A DNA stretch of 38,245 nucleotides from Flavobacteriales bacterium. GTDB lineage: Bacteria > Bacteroidota > Bacteroidia > Flavobacteriales_D > Parvicellaceae. Where the stretch lies: the NCBI GenBank assembly GCA_016780365.1, contig JADHMB010000012.1:1-38245 (forward strand), in the 5' to 3' direction. The number at the start of each line of letters is the position of its first letter. The stretch's first letter is position 1. The notes under the pieces are model-generated. The model made no database searches and was not told the origin of the DNA. It saw only the letters and a list, made by a program, of their open reading frames with translations. Shown one piece after another: positions 30,967 to 38,245 of the stretch. The position numbers and the translations under genes are program-made.

Positions 30967-32351
30967 TATATCATTTTTTTAGGATCTACCCATAGGTCGT
31001 ATTCCTCTGCTGATACATATCCTAAGTTGATGGCTTCTTCTTTCAAAGTTGTGCCATTTTTATGTGCTGTATTTGCTATTTCAGCAGCTTTATAATAGCC
31101 TATTTTAGTATTTAAAGCAGTTACTAGCATTAACGAATTGTTTAATAGTTTTTCAATATTTGCATGATTTGGCTCAATTCCTTTAGCACAATGCTCATTA
31201 AATGACAAAGTGGCATCTGCTAAAATTGTTGCACTTTCAATTAAATTTTTCGCCATCATAGGCTTGAATACATTTAATTCGTAATGTCCTTGTGCACCAC
31301 CAAAACTTATCGCTACATCATTTCCCATTATCTGAGCACATACCATAGTAAGAGCTTCACATTGTGTAGGATTCACTTTTCCAGGCATAATTGATGAACC
31401 AGGTTCATTTGCAGGGATAACTAATTCACCAATACCAGATCTTGGTCCAGAAGCCAACATTCTAATGTCATTAGCAATTTTATTGATGGATACTGCCAAT
31501 TGTTTTAATGCTCCATGTGTTTCTACAATTGCATCGTGGGCAGCAAGAGCTTCAAACTTATTTTCAGCAGTTATGAATGGCAAATTGGTTAGTTCTGCAA
31601 TATTTTTTGCCACCATTTCTGGATAACCTTTGGGAGTATTTAGTCCAGTACCTACAGCAGTTCCTCCTAATGCAAGTTCACTTAAATGTTCCATTGTATT
31701 ATTAAGAGCTTTTAAACCATGATCTATCTGAGATACATATCCAGAAAATTCCTGTCCCAAAGTCAAGGGAGTTGCATCCATTAAATGGGTCCTTCCAATT
31801 TTAACAACCTCTTTAAATTTTAATGCTTTTTCCTCCAAAGTTTCCCTAAGAGCAGTAACTCCAGGTATCGTTTTTTCAATTATTACTTTATATGCAGCAA
31901 TATGCATTGCAGTTGGGAAAGTGTCATTTGAAGATTGAGATTTATTAACATCGTCATTCGCTTTTAAAGTAGAATTGCCTTCTTCTAGAGAACCGCCATT
32001 TAAAACATGGGCTCTATTAGCAATAACTTCATTTACATTCATATTGCTTTGTGTTCCAGAACCAGTTTGCCAAACCACAAGAGGAAACTCATCGTTTAAT
32101 TGGTTATCTAGGATTTCGTCACAAACCTTTGCTATTAAATCTTTTTTACCTTCTTCTAAGACACCAAGCTGAAAATTAGTGATGGCTGCTGCTTTCTTCA
32201 AAACGGCAAATGCATGCACTATTTCTAATGGCATAGATGCTGGTGGGCCAATTTTAAAATTATTTCTTGATCTTTCAGTTTGAGCTCCCCAATATTTTGT
32301 TGACTCAACTTGAATTTCTCCAATGGTATCTTTTTCGATTCTAAAGCTCAT
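30966..32351 (-). CDS. fumC: Class II fumarate hydratase
   Basis: Hydrates fumarate to malate, the step after succinate dehydrogenase. It has 461 residues. The aspartase/fumarase signature [16 protein letters not shown] is near residues 316-331. Other conserved blocks are [32 protein letters not shown] and [17 protein letters not shown]. It has the heat-stable, iron-independent class II architecture. It leads the unit with the 60-residue membrane protein and the SPFH protein. Confidence 0.97.
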   Translation of the reverse strand: MSFRIEKDTIGEIQVESTKYWGAQTERSRNNFKIGPPASMPLEIVHAFAVLKKAAAITNFQLGVLEEGKKDLIAKVCDEILDNQLNDEFPLVVWQTGSGTQSNMNVNEVIANRAHVLNGGSLEEGNSTLKANDDVNKSQSSNDTFPTAMHIAAYKVIIEKTIPGVTALRETLEEKALKFKEVVKIGRTHLMDATPLTLGQEFSGYVSQIDHGLKALNNTMEHLSELALGGTAVGTGLNTPKGYPEMVAKNIAELTNLPFITAENKFEALAAHDAIVETHGALKQLAVSINKIANDIRMLASGPRSGIGELVIPANEPGSSIMPGKVNPTQCEALTMVCAQIMGNDVAISFGGAQGHYELNVFKPMMAKNLIESATILADATLSFNEHCAKGIEPNHANIEKLLNNSLMLVTALNTKIGYYKAAEIANTAHKNGTTLKEEAINLGYVSAEEYDLWVDPKKMI

Positions 32352-32392
32352 TTTAATATTTTATTACTAATTTAGTTCAAAGAAACTTAATT

Positions 32393-32425
32393 CAAATTTA
32401 AAATTTATGGTTATAGGTACAGCAA
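32393..32425 (-). promoter_or_regulatory. Promoter of fumC, overlapping the start of the small divergent gene
   Basis: On the minus strand, TTG (32425-32423), a 22-base spacer and TAAATTTG (32400-32393) fit the flavobacterial pattern TTG-N17-23-TAnnTTTG. The -33 part lies inside the first codons of the plus-strand 51-residue gene. Confidence 0.55.
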
Positions 32426-32562
32426 TATTTTTATTTTTCTTTGGTATGGCTTTCTGGGTGCTGTTATTTTTAGGCGGTTTTATTGGTCTTTGGGTTCAAT
32501 GGGGAGTAATAGATATTACTAAAGCTCAATTGTCCAAAAGAGGCATCATAAAAGATGTTTAA
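32407..32562 (+). CDS. Small (51-residue) membrane protein
   Basis: Short open frame from ATG 32407 to TAA 32560-32562. The product begins MVIGTAIFLFFFGMAFWVLL and has a long hydrophobic stretch (residues about 3-30), then VQWGVIDITKAQLSKRGIIK, an amphipathic basic tail. I do not recognise a family. It fills the only gap between fumC and the ArsC-like gene, overlaps the ArsC-like stop by four bases and starts 55 bases from fumC. Its composition is typical of real small membrane proteins, but expression is not proven. Confidence 0.6.
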   Translation: MVIGTAIFLFFFGMAFWVLLFLGGFIGLWVQWGVIDITKAQLSKRGIIKDV

Positions 32563-32900
32563 TTAATAATTTTCAAGAAATTTTCTTTAGGCCTTCCTAT
32601 TTCAGCTAAATTTTTATTTACTAGAATAGGCCTTTCAATCAATTTAGGTTCTTTTACCATCCAATTAATTATCTCATTTTCAGAGATGGATTTCCCCTTT
32701 ATATTTTCTTTATAAACTGCTTCACTTTTTCTAATAAGCTCAGATGCAGAAATATTTAATTTTTTTAATAGATCTATCAACTCGTCTTTTGAAATTCTAT
32801 TTTCTAAATAATTAATTATTTCAGGTTGTATGTTTTTAGATTCTAGAAAAGCCAATCCTTCTCTACTTTTACGACATCTATTGTTGTGATAATATTTCAT
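32559..32900 (-). CDS. ArsC/Spx-like thioredoxin-fold protein
   Basis: A 113-residue member of the ArsC family. The N-terminal YYHNNRCRKSREGL holds the single active-site-type Cys9, where family members often read NPRCSKSR. The conserved block KEPKLIERPILV is near residue 83 and the tail has the expected IGRPKENF. Arsenate reductase is the usual label, but many such proteins have no arsenic role and no ars genes are nearby. It follows prfB directly with no spacer and probably shares its mRNA. Confidence 0.85.
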   Translation of the reverse strand: MKYYHNNRCRKSREGLAFLESKNIQPEIINYLENRISKDELIDLLKKLNISASELIRKSEAVYKENIKGKSISENEIINWMVKEPKLIERPILVNKNLAEIGRPKENFLKIIN

Positions 32901-33990
32901 TTATTTTGATTTTCCATAACTCATTAAGTAATTATTTAAAAATGGCTGTAATTCACCGTCGAGTACTTTAAACGGATCATTGCTTTGAAAATTTGTTCTA
33001 TGATCTTTGACTCTTTTATCGTCTAATACATAGCTTCTAATTTGAGATCCCCACTCAATTTTCTTTTTCCCAGCTTCAATTTCATCTTGTTTTTCTCTTC
33101 TAGCTCGTAATTCAAGCTCATAAAGTTGAGACTTTAATAATTGCATGGCTTTTTCTCGATTGCCAAGTTGAGATCTAGTTTCAGTATTTTCTATAACAAT
33201 TCCGGTTGGAGCATGTTTTAGCCGTACTCCAGTTTCAACTTTATTAACATTTTGCCCACCTGCGCCACCGCTTCTGAAAGTATCCCAGCTAATATCAGCT
33301 GGACTAATATCTATTTCTATGGTGTTGTCAACACTCGGATATACATAAACGGATGAAAAAGAAGTCATTCTTTTCCCTTGAGCATTAAATGGGCTTACTC
33401 TCACTAGTCTGTGAACACCATTTTCACCTTTTAAATATCCAAATGCAGAATCTCCAGAAATTTCGAGAGTTACCGTTTTAATTCCAGCTACATCCCCATC
33501 TTGAGAATGAATTTCTTTGACTTTGTATCCATTCTTCTCACACCACATTAAGTACATTCTCATTAACATTGCACTCCAATCACAACTTTCTGTGCCACCA
33601 GCACCAGCAGTAATTTGAAGAATTGCATCCAAATGATCTTCTTCTAAAGAAAGCATGTTCTTTAACTCTAAATCCTCTAAATTTTCAACTAATTTTTTAT
33701 GTTGATTCAAAACTTCTTCTTCAGAAGATTCACCTTCTTTAAAAAATTCAAATAGAACTTCGGTGTCTTCAAGATTGGTTTTTAAATTGTCGTAAGACTT
33801 TACCCACAATTTCTTGTTTTTTATAGACTTTAATACTATTTCTGCTTTTTTAGGGTCATTCCAAAATTCAGGATCTTGAGTTACTAATTCTTCCTCTTTG
33901 ATTAATTCTCTTTTCTCATCAATGTCAAAGATACCCCCTTAACGCTTCCAGACGATCTTTAATAACTTTAAGTTGCTCAGGTGAAATCAT
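32901..33990 (-). CDS. prfB: Peptide chain release factor 2, with programmed +1 frameshift
   Basis: Recognises UAA and UGA stop codons. The gene starts at ATG 33990-33988 and reads 21 codons ([20 protein letters not shown] then Leu) to an in-frame TGA at 33927-33925; a +1 shift there continues in the frame ending at 32901. The joined product is about 362 residues, normal for RF2. The second part holds the RF2 codon-recognition tripeptide SPF ([10 protein letters not shown]) and the catalytic GGAGGQ ([13 protein letters not shown]). A shorter open frame from 33809 alone would lack the N-terminal domain. It starts 33 bases after the glucosaminidase gene and abuts the ArsC-like gene. The frame change is the feature's natural mechanism, not a sequencing error. 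Confidence 0.95.
33924..33939 (-). promoter_or_regulatory. prfB programmed frameshift signal
   Basis: On the minus strand AGGGGGTATCTTTGAC matches, as I recall it, the E. coli prfB site: a Shine-Dalgarno-like AGGGGG, a 3-base spacer, the slippery CTT and the TGA stop followed by C. Low RF2 favours slipping and so raises RF2 synthesis. Confidence 0.93.
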
Positions 33991-34023
33991 GTTGTTGAAT
34001 TTTAACAATGTTAATAGAAAAAT

Positions 34024-34896
34024 TTATCTTAATCTTAATTTATCCCCATTATTTAAGCTGTTTTTTAAAATTAGTTGATTTCTTTTTTTCAATGACTTCA
34101 TTTTAACACCATAAGTTTGAGAAATAGTTCTCAAATCTTCCCCATTATTCACCACGTGAATTCTTTGTTTAGATCTATTTCTTTTTGGTTGAATAAATAC
34201 TTTAGTCCCTACATTTAATACAGACTGGTTATTGTCATCATTATATTTCAGTATTTGTTTTAATTTAATATTTAAGCTTTTCGCAATTGTCTTATAAGTC
34301 TCTTGATTTTTAGAGATTACATATTTTATTTTATTGGGATGCATGTAAATATTTCTTTTGCCAGATATCAAATTCTTATCAATTTTTTTGCTGTCAAATT
34401 GATACAGTTTATTTTCTTCAATAATTTTTATAAGAAGTTCTGGATACTTATTGTTGGTTGCATAACCAGCTTTTTTAAGACCCTTTGCCCAAGACTTATA
34501 ATCTGTAATTTTATAGTCAAAAAGAAATTCATATCTGCTGTATTTATTTAGAAAAAGGGAGTGGTCTACAAAGGATTCCAAGACATTTTTATAATTTCTA
34601 AAACATTCATTCTTTTTATCATCATCGGCAAATATCTTTTTCCCTTCCCACCCATGACACTTTATTCCAAAGTGATTATTTGCTTTTGTAGCCAGCCTTG
34701 AATTTCCATTGTTACTTTCTAATATACCTTGCGCTAAAGTAATACTTGCTGGAATCTTATATTGATGCATTTGTTTTACTGCTAAGGAAGAGTATTTTTC
34801 AATGTATTCTTTTCTTGAGATTTCTTGTCCAAATGCAGGGTTTGTTGAAATTACTAACCCAATAGCAATGCACTTAAAGTATTTACTCAAAATCAT
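34024..34896 (-). CDS. Secreted glucosaminidase (GH73) with LysM domains
   Basis: Peptidoglycan hydrolase of 290 residues. Residues 1-23 form a signal peptide (MILSKYFKCIAIGLVISTNP, then AFG). The glucosaminidase domain spans about 30-165, with the catalytic Glu60 in LAQGILESNNGNSRLA and the block NNHFGIKCHGWEGK. Two LysM-like modules follow: about 188-236 (KYVISKNQETYKTIAKSLNI, then VLNVGTKVFIQP) and about 243-290 (HVVNNGEDLRTISQTYGVKM, then LNNGDKLRLR). Its ATG overlaps the GGGP synthase stop by four bases. Confidence 0.93.
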   Translation of the reverse strand: MILSKYFKCIAIGLVISTNPAFGQEISRKEYIEKYSSLAVKQMHQYKIPASITLAQGILESNNGNSRLATKANNHFGIKCHGWEGKKIFADDDKKNECFRNYKNVLESFVDHSLFLNKYSRYEFLFDYKITDYKSWAKGLKKAGYATNNKYPELLIKIIEENKLYQFDSKKIDKNLISGKRNIYMHPNKIKYVISKNQETYKTIAKSLNIKLKQILKYNDDNNQSVLNVGTKVFIQPKRNRSKQRIHVVNNGEDLRTISQTYGVKMKSLKKRNQLILKNSLNNGDKLRLR

Positions 34897-35624
34897 TTTG
34901 TTGGTGTTTTATTGTAAAGAAAAATATTTTTAAAATCTTTTTCAATAGAAGTTCCTATAACTGCTATATCTGCACCAGCATCCCAAACATTTTCTAAATC
35001 TTGTTGACTATTGATACCTCCACCAACAATTAATGGGATATCTATTGTTTTTTTAACTTCTGCTATCATTTTCTCTCCAATGCTTTCTCCTGCTCCTGAT
35101 CCTTTGTCCAAATAAATATATTGAAGTCCCAATTGTTCTCCTGCTAAAGCAGTTGCAGCAGCAATAGAACTTTTATTTTTTGGTATTGGAAGAGATTCAC
35201 TCATGTAAATGGCTGAGTTTAAATTATCTCCTTCTACAAGAATATAGCCACATGGTAAAATTTCAAGGTTGCTAGCTTTGATCTTAAATGCTGATTTCAC
35301 ATGTTGTCCAATCAAAAGCTCTGGGTTTCTTCCACTTATCAGAGATAATAAAAATATACCATCTGCATATTTAGAAATTTGTTGGTTGTCCCCTGGGAAA
35401 ATTAAAACAGGTTTGGAGGAAAGAGTTTTAATTTCCTTCAAAAAATTATCGAACATCTGGTGATTAATTAAACTTCCACCAACTAAAATAAAGTCACAGC
35501 TAGAATTATTTGTTAAAGAAATTAATTCGCTTATTTCCTCAAAAACAATCTTATCAGGATCAATTAAAACACACCATTGTTTTTCTCCTTTTGATATTTT
35601 ATCGCTAATAATCTTCTTAATCAT
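34893..35624 (-). CDS. Geranylgeranylglyceryl phosphate synthase-family (GGGPS/PcrB) prenyltransferase
   Basis: A 243-residue TIM-barrel prenyltransferase that joins glycerol 1-phosphate to a polyprenyl diphosphate. Motifs are LIDPDK near residues 20-25, FILVGGS, YIYLDKGSGAGE, LIVGGGI and IGTSIEKD. Family members in Bacteroidota have been shown to act as GGGP synthases, unlike the heptaprenyl PcrB of Bacillota. Which product is made here depends on barrel residues I did not check. It is not next to archaeal-lipid genes; it sits between a phosphopantetheinyl transferase and a cell-wall hydrolase. Confidence 0.9.
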   Translation of the reverse strand: MIKKIISDKISKGEKQWCVLIDPDKIVFEEISELISLTNNSSCDFILVGGSLINHQMFDNFLKEIKTLSSKPVLIFPGDNQQISKYADGIFLLSLISGRNPELLIGQHVKSAFKIKASNLEILPCGYILVEGDNLNSAIYMSESLPIPKNKSSIAAATALAGEQLGLQYIYLDKGSGAGESIGEKMIAEVKKTIDIPLIVGGGINSQQDLENVWDAGADIAVIGTSIEKDFKNIFLYNKTPTK

Positions 35625-36234
35625 GAATAATGGTATAATCTGTGTTGAAAGCTAAAAAATAATTTCGAAAGTTGGTTATTTTTATATTACTAGAGAATGA
35701 AAAATTTGGATGATTGCAAAAGCCTTTATATCCATCAGAATTTTTTTTTACTAATAAATGTTTGTTAAATAAAACTGAATTGTCTTTTTTAGATTTATAA
35801 AGAACCTCTTTAATACACCATTTTTTAAGTAACTCTTTTAAATCATTATCATCATTGAAGTCTTCTTTATTTGTGAATTTATGTTTTATTTTCAAGGTAT
35901 TCCTATTGTTTTGTTCTATGTCTATTCCACATGGGAAATCTGCAATAATTATTGCAATTGTATTTTTAGTATGAGTAATAGAAATCTCCTTATTGGACTT
36001 TTCTATATAAGGAATTCCATTTTTTGAAATTAATATTTCATTATCAATAAGTTCATTAAAAAGAAGTTTCACACCATAAATTTGCCATTTTCTACTTTCA
36101 TTTTTGAAATCTATAAAATCCTTATGGTAATTAGGATGAATGATCTTGCAATCATTAAGATTAAATTCATCTTGATTAAATTCCCAAATACCAACTTTAT
36201 AGTTAGTCCCTTTAGATATTTTTTGAAGTGGCAA
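35617..36234 (-). CDS. 4'-phosphopantetheinyl transferase superfamily protein
   Basis: Transfers phosphopantetheine to carrier proteins. It has 205 residues. The magnesium and CoA motif GIDIE is at residues 103-107 (Asp105, Glu107), and WCIKEVLYK at 139-147 matches the family motif WxxKEAxxK. ITHT near His88 stands for the usual SxSH. Size and motifs fit the Sfp/AcpT-like group rather than the short AcpS. No in-frame ATG exists, and an in-frame stop lies 6 bases upstream, so the start is the TTG at 36232-36234. It overlaps the GGGP synthase gene by eight bases. No polyketide or NRPS genes are nearby, so a housekeeping target is possible. Confidence 0.9.
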   Translation of the reverse strand: MPLQKISKGTNYKVGIWEFNQDEFNLNDCKIIHPNYHKDFIDFKNESRKWQIYGVKLLFNELIDNEILISKNGIPYIEKSNKEISITHTKNTIAIIIADFPCGIDIEQNNRNTLKIKHKFTNKEDFNDDNDLKELLKKWCIKEVLYKSKKDNSVLFNKHLLVKKNSDGYKGFCNHPNFSFSSNIKITNFRNYFLAFNTDYTIIHD

Positions 36235-36303
36235 AACTTATAATTAAAAGTAATTTATTTCTTTGTAAAAATAATTGACAATAAAAAAAATGTCTTTTTT
36301 CAG

Positions 36304-36331
36304 TTGATTTAAAAGAGCCTCTTTATATTTG
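36304..36331 (+). promoter_or_regulatory. Promoter for cysS
   Basis: TTG at 36304-36306, 17 bases, and TATATTTG at 36324-36331 fit TTG-N17-23-TAnnTTTG. Transcription would start near 36337, leaving a leader of about 160 bases. Confidence 0.6.
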
Positions 36332-36384
36332 TTCAAATATCTTAAAAATAAAAATGATATTTTAGCATGACAACCTAATTTCCA

Positions 36385-36422
36385 TTTCTCAAAAAAAAAA
36401 GAAATAATCTAATATTGAGAAA
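36385..36422 (+). repeat. Inverted repeat in the cysS leader
   Basis: TTTCTCAA (36385-36392) and TTGAGAAA (36415-36422) form a perfect 8-bp inverted repeat with 22 A-rich bases between. It is about 75 bases before the cysS ATG. It could be an operator or a weak RNA stem. Confidence 0.4.
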
Positions 36423-36495
36423 ATAAATGTAAATAATAAGGTTATTAAGTTATCCAAGTTAAATAGAATCGTAAATTAATTTCTACAAATCATTA

Positions 36496-37968
36496 ATGAA
36501 GGATTTATATATATATAATTCTCTATCTTCTAAAAAAGAGAAATTTATCCCAATTGAAAAAGATCATGTTGGAATGTATGTCTGTGGTCCCACTGTCTAC
36601 AGCAACGTTCATGTTGGAAATGTAAGAACATTTATGTCCTTTGATATGGTTTATCGATACTTATTGCATTTAGGTTATAAGGTAAGATATGTTAGGAATA
36701 TTACGGATGCAGGACATTTAGAAAATGATGCGGACCAGGGAGAAGATAGAATAGCAAAAAAAGCACATTTAGAGAAAATAGAACCCATGGAAGTCGTACA
36801 ACGCTATACTGTAGATTTTCACAACACATTAAACCGTTTTAATTTTTTACCACCTAGTATTGAACCTACTGCAACTGGCCATATTATTGAGCAAATAGAA
36901 ATTATCAAGCAAATTGTAGATAAGGGATTTGCCTATGAAGTTAAAGGGTCAGTTTATTTTGATGTTTTAAAGTACAATCAAGAAAACAACTATGGCATAT
37001 TAAGTGGAAGAAAAATCGAAGATTTAATACACAATACTCGTTTACTAGATGGTCAGTCGGATAAGAAAAATCCACAAGATTTTGCTCTTTGGAAACGTGC
37101 AGAGCCACAACATATAATGAGATGGCCATCACCATGGGGAATTGGTTTCCCGGGTTGGCACTTGGAATGTACTGCAATGAGCACGAAATATTTGGGTAAA
37201 AAATTTGATATTCATGGAGGCGGTATGGATTTGAAATTCCCCCATCATGAATGTGAAATTGCTCAAGCTGAAATATGTAATGATAGCAGCCCAGTTAACA
37301 TTTGGATGCATACAAATATGCTCACTTTAAACGGTCAAAAAATGGCTAAATCTACAGGAAATTTTATTTTACCAAATGATTTCTTTACTGGAGATAGCAA
37401 ACATTTAAGTAAAAGTTTTTCTGCCGGTTGTGTTAGGTTTTTCATTCTCCAAGCACATTATCGAAGTGTTTTAGACTTTTCTAATGAGGCATTATTGGCT
37501 TCTGAAAAAGGGTATAATAAACTAATGGAAAGTATCCGAATTTTAGAAACTTTGAATCCCTCTTCAAATACTTCAGATTTTAATGTGGCATTATGGAAAG
37601 AGAATTGTTACAATGCAATGAATGATGATTTTAATTCTCCTATTTTAATTGCAGAACTATTTAGCGTTGTAAAATTTATAAATCAGGTGAAAGATGGTAG
37701 CTCTACAGTTAGTAAAAAAGATTTGGAGATTGTTATGAACACCGTGAATGTATTTGTTTTTGAGATTTTAGGTCTTCAAAATGTTAATGAAGCTGAAAAT
37801 CAATACAAAGAAAAATTAGAAGAGACATTAGAGTTGCTAATTAAAATGAGGTCGGATGCAAGAGCTAATAAGGACTTTGAATTATCAGATAAAATAAGAA
37901 TTGAATTAGATGAGATTGGCATTCAACTTAAAGATTCCAAAGGGGGGACAACCTTTAAAATTGATTAA
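36496..37968 (+). CDS. cysS: Cysteinyl-tRNA synthetase
   Basis: Charges tRNA-Cys. It has 490 residues. The class I signature is [12 protein letters not shown] (HVGN at 39-42, for HIGH) and KMAKS at 282-286, for KMSKS. Zinc ligands include Cys30 in MYVCGPTVY, the WHLECTAMS Cys and the His/Glu of [10 protein letters not shown]. The C-terminal DALR-type helical domain and the short tail [21 protein letters not shown] are as expected. The ATG at 36496 gives a standard N-terminus. Confidence 0.98.
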   Translation: MKDLYIYNSLSSKKEKFIPIEKDHVGMYVCGPTVYSNVHVGNVRTFMSFDMVYRYLLHLGYKVRYVRNITDAGHLENDADQGEDRIAKKAHLEKIEPMEVVQRYTVDFHNTLNRFNFLPPSIEPTATGHIIEQIEIIKQIVDKGFAYEVKGSVYFDVLKYNQENNYGILSGRKIEDLIHNTRLLDGQSDKKNPQDFALWKRAEPQHIMRWPSPWGIGFPGWHLECTAMSTKYLGKKFDIHGGGMDLKFPHHECEIAQAEICNDSSPVNIWMHTNMLTLNGQKMAKSTGNFILPNDFFTGDSKHLSKSFSAGCVRFFILQAHYRSVLDFSNEALLASEKGYNKLMESIRILETLNPSSNTSDFNVALWKENCYNAMNDDFNSPILIAELFSVVKFINQVKDGSSTVSKKDLEIVMNTVNVFVFEILGLQNVNEAENQYKEKLEETLELLIKMRSDARANKDFELSDKIRIELDEIGIQLKDSKGGTTFKID

Positions 37969-37970
37969 AT

Positions 37971-38245
37971 ATGAATTTCCCAATTGTAAATAAAATTTTT
38001 CTTATATCTAGTTTATTTTTTGGAGTAAATAGTTTTTTTTCTCAAAATAGTATAGTAGATTCTTTATTTAGTATTAAAGGAGAACAATATTTTTCTTTTG
38101 ATCCTCCAAAAAATATTAACACCGTTAGTAAAATTATATCCATAGACCATAAATCAAATTCCCAAAAGATTTATGCTTATGCCAATAAAAAAGAATTCAT
38201 TGATTTTTTAGATTTAGAAATTCCATTTGAAATATTAAATAATGA
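37971..38245 (+). CDS. Exported protein, 3' partial; probable M14 zinc carboxypeptidase propeptide
   Basis: Starts 2 bases after the cysS stop and runs off the window with 91 residues visible and no stop. Residues 1-25 form a signal peptide (IFLISSLFFGVNSFFS). The next part, with SKIISIDH, KIYAYANKKEFIDFLDLEIP and FEIL, resembles the N-terminal propeptide of secreted M14 metallocarboxypeptidases of Bacteroidota. No catalytic residues are inside the window, so the assignment is tentative. A T9SS sorting domain would be expected at the unseen C-terminus. Confidence 0.6.
   Translation, partial: MNFPIVNKIFLISSLFFGVNSFFSQNSIVDSLFSIKGEQYFSFDPPKNINTVSKIISIDHKSNSQKIYAYANKKEFIDFLDLEIPFEILNN

Noticed and set aside
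33925-33927. prfB as a pseudogene broken by a stop codon
   Set aside because: The stop sits in the classical programmed frameshift site, and the joined product is full length.

Overview
The window is AT-rich chromosomal DNA from a member of the Bacteroidota, most likely a flavobacterium (Flavobacteriales). The evidence is two large secreted proteins with C-terminal type IX secretion (T9SS) sorting domains, several start regions preceded by the Bacteroidota -7 box TAnnTTTG, no consistent Shine-Dalgarno sequences, a bacterial GGGP synthase-family gene, an atpDC pair with no other ATP synthase genes beside it, and a eukaryote-like NrdB tail. I see no insertion sequence, phage, CRISPR array, tRNA or rRNA. 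This is core genome with a few surface-protein genes, and I did not find a convincing new multi-gene system.

Layout. 1-2673: sdhA (5' end outside the window) and sdhB, closed by a hairpin. 2752-5491 (minus): a T9SS cargo protein, a small secreted unknown and metF. 5650-7440: lepA, tail to tail with a very large outer-membrane barrel protein (7437-10871, minus). 11068-12057: an OmpA-domain lipoprotein. 12064-15031 (minus): a four-gene unit, EamA transporter, yicC, gmk and nadD. 15102-19528: metB, an M43 metalloprotease with a T9SS tail and a lipoprotein, nearly contiguous. 19530-20462 (minus): ribF. 20613-22361: atpD and atpC. 22363-24461 (minus): glyS and rnhB. 24557-25135: a DUF3109 protein. 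25562-28945: nrdB and nrdA behind a 426-base non-coding region. 29018-29887: an alpha/beta hydrolase. 29927-32351 (minus): fumC, a 60-residue membrane protein and an SPFH/prohibitin protein with overlapping ends. 32407-32562: an easily missed 51-residue membrane protein. 32559-36234 (minus): a tight unit of phosphopantetheinyl transferase, GGGP synthase, glucosaminidase-LysM protein, prfB with its programmed frameshift, and an ArsC-like protein. 36496-38245: cysS and the start of a probable M14 carboxypeptidase.

Together the genes cover respiration and the TCA cycle (sdhAB, fumC, atpDC), methionine and folate metabolism (metF, metB), nucleotide supply (gmk, nrdAB, nadD, ribF), translation (lepA, prfB, glyS, cysS) and the cell surface (T9SS cargo, lipoproteins, outer-membrane protein, peptidoglycan hydrolase). 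The items most worth a second look are the NrdA tail without the usual redox cysteines, the repeat-rich nrdBA upstream region, the two small membrane proteins, the probable leaderless lepA transcript, and the E. coli-like prfB frameshift signal in a lineage that seldom uses Shine-Dalgarno initiation.
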